Source: Halomonas halophila
GTDB lineage: Bacteria > Pseudomonadota > Gammaproteobacteria > Pseudomonadales > Halomonadaceae
Assembly (NCBI RefSeq): GCF_030406665.1
Contig: NZ_CP129121.1
Span: forward strand, 1,426,001 to 1,490,000
Direction of reading: 5' to 3'
Length of the DNA: 64,000 bases
Under the pieces are notes generated by a model. It was given only the letters and a program-made list of their open reading frames with translations. It did no database searches and had not been told where the DNA came from. Both the position numbers and the translations under genes were made by a program. Below, in pieces: positions 1 to 8,803 of the stretch. Every line of letters starts with the position of its first letter. The stretch's first letter is position 1.

Positions 1-387
1 CTGTTCGCCATCGCCGAGCGGCTGCCCGAGAATCGCTACGAACTGGCCGCGGTGGAGGGCATCAAGCCGCCGCTGGTCAAGCGCGAGGGCGACGTCCTGC
101 TGGCGCTGGTCAAGGAAGCGCGCTTCCTCGACGAGGCGGAGCTGCCGTCGGTGCCGCTGTCGCCCTTGTCGCCGGCCTTCAAGCGCTGCCTGAAGGCGAT
201 GAAAAAGGTGGTGAACCTCGAGGCCGAGTCCCTGGGCCTGGCTCCCGAGATGCTGATGCGTCGCCGCGACCTGGAGGCCCTGGCCAGCGCCCGGCTGCGT
301 GGCCGCCCGCTGCCGCTGCCCGCTGGCTGGCGCGGCGAGCGTCTCGCCGCTTCCCTGGAACGTGCCCTGAGTGAGGTCCCCGCATGA
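1..387 (+). CDS. rnd: Ribonuclease D, C-terminal part (5' end outside window)
   Basis: The reading frame is open from base 1, so the start lies upstream and the 3'-5' exonuclease domain is not visible. The 128 residues seen match the C-terminal HRDC region of RNase D: a helix ending in a G-I-K-P-P-L-V-K turn, then a second helical repeat with the family-typical string LGLAPEMLMRRRDLEAL. RNase D trims tRNA 3' ends and other structured RNAs. The stop codon overlaps the start of the next gene (ATGA at 384-387), so the two are translationally coupled. The order rnd-ycgL-ycgN is a familiar gammaproteobacterial arrangement, which supports the call. Confidence 0.85.
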   Translation: MFAIAERLPENRYELAAVEGIKPPLVKREGDVLLALVKEARFLDEAELPSVPLSPLSPAFKRCLKAMKKVVNLEAESLGLAPEMLMRRRDLEALASARLRGRPLPLPAGWRGERLAASLERALSEVPA

Positions 388-686
388 CCACCATGAACGG
401 CAAGCTGCTGTGCGAGGTCTTCAAGAGCCCGCGCAAGGACGAGATGTACCTGTACGTGGACAAGCGCCGCGGCCTCGAGGACGTGCCCGAGGCGCTGCTC
501 GAGCGCTTCGGCACGCCGGTCTCGGCGCTGACGCTGATCCTCACGCCCGAGAAGCCGCTGGCCCGCACCCGCGGCGCCGAGGTCATGGCCGCCATCGAGG
601 AGAAGGGGTTCTACCTGCAGATGCCGCCGGCCAAGGAGGACTATCTGCTGGATCTTTATCGCACGCCTACCGAGGCCCGCTACTAG
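384..686 (+). CDS. ycgL: YcgL domain protein
   Basis: This 100-residue protein matches the YcgL family in length and sequence: an N-terminal CEVFKSPRKDEMYLYV strand region, a central segment on LTPEKPLART, and a C-terminal GFYLQMPP motif. YcgL is a small conserved gammaproteobacterial protein that I cannot assign a biochemical activity. It starts inside the stop codon of rnd (ATGA overlap) and lies upstream of ycgN, the usual order. No signal peptide or membrane segment is visible, so it is probably cytoplasmic. Confidence 0.85.
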   Translation: MTTMNGKLLCEVFKSPRKDEMYLYVDKRRGLEDVPEALLERFGTPVSALTLILTPEKPLARTRGAEVMAAIEEKGFYLQMPPAKEDYLLDLYRTPTEARY

Positions 687-727
687 TCTGGCGAATCCGG
701 GGCCGCGCGAAGGCCGCCTTCGCACAT

Positions 728-828
728 GGGGTCAGACCCTTCAGCAGACTTAGGAGCAAGCTCCTAAGTCTGCTGAAGGGTCTGACCCCGGGCATGATCC
801 CTGAAGGGTCTGACCCCGGGCATGATCC
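728..828. repeat. GGGGTCAGACCC palindrome plus 28-bp tandem repeat
   Basis: Between ycgL and ycgN lies a perfect inverted repeat with 30-bp arms (728-757 and 760-789) and a 2-nt AA loop. Each outer end is the palindromic 12-mer GGGGTCAGACCC or its complement. The right arm runs into a perfect direct repeat of 28 bp: 773-800 and 801-828, each starting CTGAAGGGTCTGACCCC. The same 12-mer recurs at 62263. The structure resembles REP-type elements spread by TnpA-REP transposases, but no transposase gene is in the window. It could also act as a hairpin in the ycgL-ycgN transcript. Confidence 0.9.
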
Positions 829-848
829 GGCCTCGCGCAGGAGAGAAC

Positions 849-1295
849 ATGAGAGAGAAATTCTGGGAGCGCTTCCCGCTGGAAGAGCTGACCGATGAGG
901 AGTGGGAGGCGCTGTGCGACGGCTGTGGCCAGTGCTGCCTGCTCAAGTTCCAGGACGACGAGGGCGACCTGGCGGTGCTCAACGTGGCCTGCGAGCTGCT
1001 CGACATCGAGGGCTGCCGCTGCAGCGACTACGCCAATCGCTTCGAGAAGGTGCCGGACTGCCAGCAGCTTACCGTCGAGCGCATCGAGGAGTTCCGCTGG
1101 CTGCCCAAGTCCTGCGCCTACCGGCGCCTGGCCGAGGGCCGCAAGCTCGCCGGCTGGCATCCGCTGATCTCGGGCGATCCCGAGCGGGTGCACCGCAAGG
1201 GCATCAGCGTGCGCAGCTTCGCGGTGTCCCAGTCCGAGGTGCCCGAGGAGGAGTTGGAGGACCATATCATCGCGATCCTGCCGATCGACGGTTAG
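849..1295 (+). CDS. ycgN: YcgN family cysteine-cluster protein (UPF0260)
   Basis: The 148-residue product matches YcgN/UPF0260. It has a cysteine cluster DGCGQCC near residue 25 and further cysteines in EGCRCSDY and KVPDCQQ, with a conserved SCAYR segment. The family belongs to the wider group of small proteins with a CxxCxxCC-type putative zinc or iron-sulfur cluster; its reaction is unknown. I chose ATG 849 because an AGGAGA ribosome-binding site lies just upstream. An upstream in-frame start at 822 would begin inside the repeat and adds residues the family lacks. Confidence 0.85.
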   Translation: MREKFWERFPLEELTDEEWEALCDGCGQCCLLKFQDDEGDLAVLNVACELLDIEGCRCSDYANRFEKVPDCQQLTVERIEEFRWLPKSCAYRRLAEGRKLAGWHPLISGDPERVHRKGISVRSFAVSQSEVPEEELEDHIIAILPIDG

Positions 1296-1322
1296 GTCTC
1301 CCGACGAGGGGCATGACGAAAC

Positions 1323-1344
1323 GAGGCGGCCAGGTGGCCGCCTC
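1323..1344. terminator. Bidirectional hairpin between ycgN and oligopeptidase B
   Basis: A perfect 10-bp inverted repeat (GAGGCGGCCA, 2-nt loop, TGGCCGCCTC) sits between the convergent ycgN and ptrB genes. Short T-rich stretches follow on the + strand (TTGCGTTTCT). It most likely ends both transcripts. Confidence 0.7.
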
Positions 1345-1361
1345 TTGCGTTTCTGCACCGC

Positions 1362-3434
1362 TCAAGCCTCCCGTGTCTCCAGCCCCAGCGCCCACAGGAT
1401 GAAGGCATCCTGGCGGGCGTTGTCGTGCCAGCCCTTGAAGCGCCCCGAGGCGCCGCCGTGGCCGGCCTCCAGGTCGGTGCGCAGCAGCGTGGGATGGTCG
1501 CGTCCGTCCACGCCGTGTCCCACGGCCAGCTCGCTCAGGCGGGCGTAGAGCTTGGCCGGCTCCCAGTAGGGCACCCGGGTATCGTGCCAGCTGCCCTGCA
1601 GGAACACTGGTGGCCAGGGCCGCTCGGGCAGGTTGTCCAGCGGCGAGTAGTCGCGGATGCGGCGGTGGGCGGCCGGCTCGCGCGGATCGCCCCATTCGCT
1701 GTACTCGGCGGTGGTCAACGGCAGGTCGGGGTTCTCCATGGTGCGCAGCACGTCGACGAAGGGCACGTCGAGCACCGCGGCGCAAAAGCGCTCCGGCGAC
1801 AGGTTGAGGCTGGCGCCGACCAGCAGCCCGCCGGCGCTGGCGCCGTAGGCGACGATGCGCTCGCCGTCGCTGACGCCCTGTTCGACCAGGGCGTCGCGGG
1901 CGGCCAGGAAGTCGTGGAAGCTGTTGGCCTTGTGCTCGAGCTTGCCGCTCAGGTACCAGGGTTCGCCGCGGTCGCCACCGCCGCGCACGTGGGCCACGGC
2001 GAAGGCCGCGCCGCGGGCCAGCAGCTCCAGGCGGGCCACCGAGAACCAGGGATCGAGCGTTTCGCCGTAGGCGCCGTAGCCGTAGAGCAGGGTGGGCAGC
2101 GGGTGACCGGCCAGATCGGCGCGCATCACCACCGAGACCGGGACGTGCTCGCCGTCGTGGGAAGTCGCCCACAGCCGCTCGCAGGTCAGCTGGTCGGGGC
2201 GCAGGTCGCCGTGCACCGGCTGCTGCTTGAGGCGGCGGCGCTCGCCGCTGTCCAGGTCGAGCTCGGTCCAGGTCACCGGCAGGGTGAAGGATTCCTCGCG
2301 CAGCCGCAGGCGGCGCTCGTCGAAGTGCGGAGCGTCGGCGAGCCCCAGGCTGCAGGGCGTTTCGGGCAGCGGCAGGTACTCGTCGCGCCGGAGGGCGTGG
2401 TCGGCGTCGAGCTCGATCACCCGCAGGCAGACCTGGGCCTGCTGATGGTCGCGCTCGCTGGCCACCAGCCCCCAGCTGAAGGCGTCGATGCCCTCGAGCG
2501 TGGTGTCCTGGCGGTGCTCGATCAGGCGCTCGGGCTCGCCCTGAGGGGCGGCCTCGTCGACCCGGTCGAGGCAGAAGTGCGGGGCCTCGCGGTTGTGCAG
2601 CACGTAGAAGTGCCCGGGACGGTGATCCACGCCGTATTCCACGCCGCGCTCGCGGGGGCGGAACAGCGTCGGCGCCGTGGCCGGGGCGTCCGCCGGAACC
2701 AGGTGGATCTCGCTGGTGTCCTTGGAGGCGGACTCCAGCATCAGCCACTCCCGCGAGCGGGTCTTGCCGAGCCCCAGCCAGAACTCCGGGTCGTCCTCGC
2801 GCAGCATCAGCGCCGGCTCGCCGGCGCTCGGCGTGGCACCGAGGGTCAGCGGCAGCCGCCAGATGCTCTCGGGGCGCTGGGTGGCGTCATAGCGCGTGAA
2901 CAGCAGGGTGGCGCCGTCCTCGGCCCAGCACAGCTCGGGGCCGATCTCCTCGAGCAGCGCCAGCGGCTCGCCGTCCGGCAGGCGCTTGAGCCACAGGGTG
3001 AAGATTTCGTCGCCCTGGGTGTCTTCGCTCCAGGCCATCCAGCGCTCGTCCGGCGACAGCGACATGTCGCCGACCTCGAAGAAGGCGTGGTCGGCGGCGC
3101 GGCGCTGCAGGTCGAAGAACGGCTCGCGGCGCTCGGGCTCGCCGTTGGGATGGCGCCACCAGACCGGATGGTCGGCGTCCACCGCGGTCTCGCTCCACAC
3201 CGTGAAGTGGTCGAGCGCCGTGGGCAGGCCGTGAACGGCCAGCTCGCGGCGGGCCAGATGGCCGTGGTAGAGGCGCTCGGTGAGGTCGTCCAGGGGCGCG
3301 AGCCAGGCCCGGGAGTGGGCGTTGGCGGCCTCGAGGAAGGCCGTCACCTGCGGGTCGTCGCGCTGTTCCAGCCAGTGCCAGTCGGGGTCGTCGGCGCGCC
3401 GGAACGCGGCGGTCGGGTGGGGGGCGTCGGTCAT
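1362..3434 (-). CDS. ptrB: Oligopeptidase B-type S9 serine peptidase
   Basis: This is a 690-residue S9 family peptidase with an N-terminal beta-propeller (roughly residues 60-400) and a C-terminal alpha/beta hydrolase domain. The nucleophile motif is GASAGG, the acid lies in GSWHDTRVPYWEP, and the histidine in EAGHGGASGR, giving an intact Ser-Asp-His triad. Oligopeptidase B cleaves short peptides after basic residues in the cytosol; no signal peptide is visible here. The start at 3434 (MTDAPH) fits the family; an upstream in-frame ATG at 3473 adds 13 residues and cannot be excluded. The gene is monocistronic and convergent with ycgN. Substrate class (oligopeptidase B versus prolyl oligopeptidase) is inferred from overall similarity. 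Confidence 0.85.
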   Translation of the reverse strand: MTDAPHPTAAFRRADDPDWHWLEQRDDPQVTAFLEAANAHSRAWLAPLDDLTERLYHGHLARRELAVHGLPTALDHFTVWSETAVDADHPVWWRHPNGEPERREPFFDLQRRAADHAFFEVGDMSLSPDERWMAWSEDTQGDEIFTLWLKRLPDGEPLALLEEIGPELCWAEDGATLLFTRYDATQRPESIWRLPLTLGATPSAGEPALMLREDDPEFWLGLGKTRSREWLMLESASKDTSEIHLVPADAPATAPTLFRPRERGVEYGVDHRPGHFYVLHNREAPHFCLDRVDEAAPQGEPERLIEHRQDTTLEGIDAFSWGLVASERDHQQAQVCLRVIELDADHALRRDEYLPLPETPCSLGLADAPHFDERRLRLREESFTLPVTWTELDLDSGERRRLKQQPVHGDLRPDQLTCERLWATSHDGEHVPVSVVMRADLAGHPLPTLLYGYGAYGETLDPWFSVARLELLARGAAFAVAHVRGGGDRGEPWYLSGKLEHKANSFHDFLAARDALVEQGVSDGERIVAYGASAGGLLVGASLNLSPERFCAAVLDVPFVDVLRTMENPDLPLTTAEYSEWGDPREPAAHRRIRDYSPLDNLPERPWPPVFLQGSWHDTRVPYWEPAKLYARLSELAVGHGVDGRDHPTLLRTDLEAGHGGASGRFKGWHDNARQDAFILWALGLETREA

Positions 3435-3545
3435 GTTCGTCGGGCCGGGGTCACGTGGCGGCTGTGCTTTCATGGTGCGGGATGTACCATACTCGGAGTG
3501 AATTCAACGGGGTGCGTCTTTCGACGCCGCAATGACGAGGTACCG

Positions 3546-3977
3546 ATGCTACTTTCGGATTCGATGTCCCTACTATGGCTGACCTATGCCGTGCTGTCTC
3601 TGGTGGTGCTCGGCACCGGCTACCTGGGATTGGCCTTCCTGCCGCGCCTGCCGCGGCTGGTGATCACCTGGACCGTGGCCGGCATCATGTGGGTGCCGGC
3701 GAGTTTCCAGCTGCCGCTGACCACCGGGGAGGGGGTCTACCAGGGTTTCGCGCCCGCGGTGGTGGTGGCCGGGCTGGCGTTCCTCTCCCACGATGGCGGC
3801 GCCATGCTGCCGGCGCTGATGCTGGTGGCCGTGGCGGCCGGCCTGGGCGCGCTGGTGGGCCTGCTGCTGTGGCGGCGCGGACGCCGCGCGGCCGCTCGCC
3901 AGGCACCGGAGCAGGAGAGCGAAGACAAGGGCCGCCAGGACGGCGGTGAGGCGCGACGCGAGCCGGTGATCGGCTAA
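3546..3977 (+). CDS. Small membrane protein of unknown function
   Basis: I do not recognise this 143-residue protein. It has about four hydrophobic segments (roughly residues 9-32, 36-52, 67-82 and 86-109) and a highly charged C-terminal tail of about 34 residues. The start has a GAGG ribosome-binding site seven bases upstream. It ends nine bases before the VWA protein gene, which in turn overlaps an amidotransferase gene, so the three are very likely one operon. A role as a membrane partner of the VWA protein is an inference from this arrangement only. Confidence 0.75.
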   Translation: MLLSDSMSLLWLTYAVLSLVVLGTGYLGLAFLPRLPRLVITWTVAGIMWVPASFQLPLTTGEGVYQGFAPAVVVAGLAFLSHDGGAMLPALMLVAVAAGLGALVGLLLWRRGRRAAARQAPEQESEDKGRQDGGEARREPVIG

Positions 3978-3986
3978 GGACGTTCG

Positions 3987-5843
3987 ATGCAGAGGGGAAA
4001 TCCCGGCGGCCGAGGCGCGCTGCGACTGTTGTGGTTGATAGCGCTGTGCCTGCTCGGGCTCGGCGCGAGCTCGTCTCACGCTCAGACTCAGACCGAGCCT
4101 CGGGCCGTGCAGGAGCATGACGACGTGCGTGCGGTGGTCGACGTGTCGGGCAGCATGAAGAACCACGACCCGGATCGCCTGGCCGAGAGCGCCATGGGGC
4201 TGCTGGTCTCGCTGCTGCCGGAGGGTGCCAGCGCCGGTGTCTGGACCTTCGGCGAGCGGGTCGGCAATCCGCTGCCGCTGGGGCGGGTCGGGGACGACTG
4301 GCGCGAACGTGCGCTGTCGCTGCCGCCGTCGCCGCGCGATCAGCAGTACACCGATATCGAGGCCGCGCTGCGTGAGGCGGCGAACGGCGAGGCCAGCGGT
4401 GGTCTGCACCTGATCCTGATGACCGACGGCGTCATCGATCTGCCGCCGGGCAGCGGCGACAAGCCGGCCATCGATCGTGCCTCGCGTCGGCGCATCGTCG
4501 AGGAGCTGGCCCCCGAGCTGGCGGCGCAGGGGGTGACGGTGCATGCCATCGCCTTTTCCGACGAGGCCGACCTGGCGCTGGTCGAGCGTCTGGCCCAGCG
4601 CACCGGCGGGCTGGCCTCACGAGTCGCTTCACCGGAAGGGCTGATGGGCGCCTTCCTCGATATCTTCGAGCGCATCTTCCCCGCCGACCGCCTGCCGCTG
4701 GACGACGACGGCGGCTTCGTGGTCGACGAGGGCGTGGATCGGCTCTCGGCGCTGATCTTCCACGATCCCGAGGCCGAGCCGCTGACGCTGATCGCACCCG
4801 ACGGCACCCGCTATCGCGCCGATTCGGCTCCGGAGGGAGCGAACTGGCAGGTCGAGCCGCGCTTCGACCTGATCCGCATGCCCGAGCCCGAGGCGGGGCA
4901 ATGGCGCCTCGAGGGACCGGTGGACGACGGCAGCCGCATCAGTATCAGCGGCCCCTGGCGGCTGCGCACCGCGACGCTGCCGGCGACCCTCTATCGCGGT
5001 TTCCCGGTGCCGGTGGAGGCCTGGCTGGAGGCGGAGCGCGAGGCGCTGCCCCTGCCGGGCAACCTGACGCTGGAAGTGTCGCTGGCGTCGCCGGACGGCG
5101 AGGCGCAGTCCTCGGTGACCCTGGCCGCCGACGACCAGGGCCGCTTCCGAGGCGAACTGCCGGCGCCGGCGCTGACCGGCAACGCCCAGCTGCTGGTGCG
5201 CGCCGTCGGCGACGGCTTCACCCGCCAGCGCCGCCAGGCGGTCAACGTGCTGCCGTCCATCGGCGTGGCTCACGACCCGGCCGAGGGCCGCGTGGTGCTG
5301 GCCGCCGAGCATCCGCGCCTGAACCGCGACAACACCGAGATCCGCGGCGAGCTGGCCGGCGCGGCGCTCGAGGCCGAGCCGGTCGGCGAGACGCGCTGGA
5401 CGATGGCGCTGCCCGAGCTGGACCCGGACCTCCGCCAGCCGCTGACCCTGACCGCCCGCGTCACCCTGGACGGCGAGACCCGCGAGCTGAACCTGCCGCG
5501 TCTGATGCTCAACCCCGACGCGCGGGTCGGCATCGCCGGGGCCGACGCCGGCCCGACGCTGGCCGCCGAGCGCTTCGGCGATGCCGACGAGGCGGCCACC
5601 CCCAAGGCCGAGCCGAGCCTCGCCGACCGCTTCGTCGAGGGCGTCAACGACCTGCCGGCCACGCTGCGAATGGCCTGGCAGGAGGGCTGGCCGGGGCTGG
5701 TCGAGCGCGTCCGTGGCTGGTCACAGGGGCCGACGTTCTGGATTCTGCTGGTGCTGGCCATCGGCCTGGTGCTGCTGCGCCTGCTGTGGCGCCATACCAG
5801 CCGTTCCGCTTCCTCCCGCGAGCGCAGGGACCCGCATGTGTGA
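3987..5843 (+). CDS. Membrane-anchored VWA-domain protein
   Basis: The 618-residue product starts with a signal peptide (hydrophobic stretch at about 13-32, cleavage near SHA-QT). A von Willebrand A domain follows, with an intact MIDAS metal-binding motif D52-V-S54-G-S56 and a TDG strand further on. After it come beta-rich, Ig-like segments and a single C-terminal transmembrane helix (about 580-600) followed by a basic tail. The domain layout places the VWA and beta modules in the periplasm. It resembles VWA proteins annotated only as hypothetical in related bacteria. The stop overlaps the next gene by eight bases. Confidence 0.8.
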   Translation: MQRGNPGGRGALRLLWLIALCLLGLGASSSHAQTQTEPRAVQEHDDVRAVVDVSGSMKNHDPDRLAESAMGLLVSLLPEGASAGVWTFGERVGNPLPLGRVGDDWRERALSLPPSPRDQQYTDIEAALREAANGEASGGLHLILMTDGVIDLPPGSGDKPAIDRASRRRIVEELAPELAAQGVTVHAIAFSDEADLALVERLAQRTGGLASRVASPEGLMGAFLDIFERIFPADRLPLDDDGGFVVDEGVDRLSALIFHDPEAEPLTLIAPDGTRYRADSAPEGANWQVEPRFDLIRMPEPEAGQWRLEGPVDDGSRISISGPWRLRTATLPATLYRGFPVPVEAWLEAEREALPLPGNLTLEVSLASPDGEAQSSVTLAADDQGRFRGELPAPALTGNAQLLVRAVGDGFTRQRRQAVNVLPSIGVAHDPAEGRVVLAAEHPRLNRDNTEIRGELAGAALEAEPVGETRWTMALPELDPDLRQPLTLTARVTLDGETRELNLPRLMLNPDARVGIAGADAGPTLAAERFGDADEAATPKAEPSLADRFVEGVNDLPATLRMAWQEGWPGLVERVRGWSQGPTFWILLVLAIGLVLLRLLWRHTSRSASSRERRDPHV

Positions 5844-6621
5844 ATTGCTGGGCATGAGCGCCAACGTGCCGACCGACATCTGCTTCAGCTTCACCGGCTT
5901 CCTGACCCGCGGCGGCGGCACCGGGCCGCACCGTGACGGCTGGGGCATCGCCTTCTACGAGGCCGGCGGCTATCGCGACTTCCGCGACCCGCACCCCTCG
6001 GTGCATTCGCCCATCGCGCGGCTGATCTGCGACTATCCGATCAAGTCGCATATCGTGATCAGCCACATTCGCCAGGCCAACGTCGGCCAGGTGCGTCTGG
6101 CCAACACCCATCCCTTCACCCGGGAGATGTGGGGCCAGCCCTGGTGCTATGCGCACAACGGCCAGCTCGCCGGCTGGGAGGATCTGGCGCTGTCGTTCTA
6201 CCGGCCGGTGGGCGGCACCGACAGCGAGCACGCCTTCTGCTGGCTGATGGGCGAGCTGCGCCGGGTCTTTCCCGAGCCGCCGGACGACCGTCGCGCGCTG
6301 TGGGCGCACCTGCACGGGCTGTGCGAGCGTCTGCGCGGGCTCGGGGTGTTCAACCTGCTGCTGGCCGACGGCGAGTACCTCTACACCTACTGCACCACCA
6401 AGCTGGCGCATATCACCCGCCGGGCGCCGTTCGGACAGGCGAGCCTCTCGGACGCCGAGATGGCGGTGAACTTCGCCGAGCACACCACGCCCGACGACGT
6501 GGTGTCGGTGATCGCCACCGAGCCGCTCACCGACAACGAGGAATGGGTGCGCATGGTGCCCGGCGAGCTGCTGGTCTGGCGGGACGGCGAGATCCAGGGG
6601 CGCTTCACCGCCGAGGAGTGA
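5836..6621 (+). CDS. Class II glutamine amidotransferase (YafJ-like)
   Basis: The 261-residue protein begins Met-Cys, and Cys2 is the N-terminal nucleophile of class II glutamine amidotransferases after Met removal. Family motifs are intact: RDGWGIAFY, SHIRQAN, NTHPF, AHNGQL and TDSEHAF. It hydrolyses glutamine to deliver ammonia to an unidentified acceptor; no synthase domain is fused and none is encoded nearby. The start overlaps the VWA gene by eight bases, implying coupling. E. coli YafJ is the closest family I recognise, and its substrate is not established. Confidence 0.85.
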   Translation: MCELLGMSANVPTDICFSFTGFLTRGGGTGPHRDGWGIAFYEAGGYRDFRDPHPSVHSPIARLICDYPIKSHIVISHIRQANVGQVRLANTHPFTREMWGQPWCYAHNGQLAGWEDLALSFYRPVGGTDSEHAFCWLMGELRRVFPEPPDDRRALWAHLHGLCERLRGLGVFNLLLADGEYLYTYCTTKLAHITRRAPFGQASLSDAEMAVNFAEHTTPDDVVSVIATEPLTDNEEWVRMVPGELLVWRDGEIQGRFTAEE

Positions 6622-6631
6622 ACGAAAGTTT

Positions 6632-6645
6632 CAAACGTAAGTTTT
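6632..6645. promoter_or_regulatory. PsrA/FadR-type operator candidate upstream of fadD
   Basis: CAAAC-GTAA-GTTTT matches the PsrA consensus (G/C)AAAC-N2-4-GTTT(G/C) except for the last base. It lies 125 bases before the acyl-CoA ligase start, where a fatty-acid-responsive TetR repressor would be expected to act. No psrA gene is in the window, so this rests on the motif and context alone. Confidence 0.45.
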
Positions 6646-6769
6646 AATCGTGTATTCCCAGATGAGGCGTGACTGGGATAGGGTGGAGGGATAGCCGCAA
6701 CACCATGACAATGCAGCAATAACAACAAGGCGCGATCCCCGCAGGGTCGACCACAGCCTGGAGAATGCC

Positions 6770-8461
<1,692 letters not shown>

Positions 8462-8803
8462 GGCAGCTCGGCTGCCCAAGACGCGATCATGTTCAGCAAA
8501 GTCCTGCGCCGACAGCTTCGCGACGAGGCGCAAGGTGAAGCGAAGGAAGAGGGCGAGGCGTCCTAGGGCAGCACGGCTGCCCAAGACGCGATCATGTTCA
8601 GCAAAGTCCTGCGCCGACAGCTTCGCGACGAGGCACAAGGTGAAGCGAAGGAAGCGGGCGAGGCCTCCTGAGCCAGGGGCGCATGGAGGGTCGATTAGCC
8701 CCCGACTGGTTCGCGACGTTACAATGGCAGGCTCGTATCGCCCGACCGATGCGAGCCGTTCTGTCGTCCCGCCCGTTCGATCACCGGAGCCTTCGAGTCC
8801 ATC

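Noticed and set aside
728..828. CRISPR array
   Set aside because: Repeats are directly adjacent or inverted, with no spacers and no cas genes in the window.
1425..3545. The long plus-strand frame before the small membrane protein
   Set aside because: It is antisense to oligopeptidase B; only the part from ATG 3546 has a ribosome-binding site and plausible membrane segments.
8462..8671. A separate small gene in the fadD repeat units
   Set aside because: The units lack a start codon and ribosome-binding site; the frame matching the fadD end begins without an initiator.
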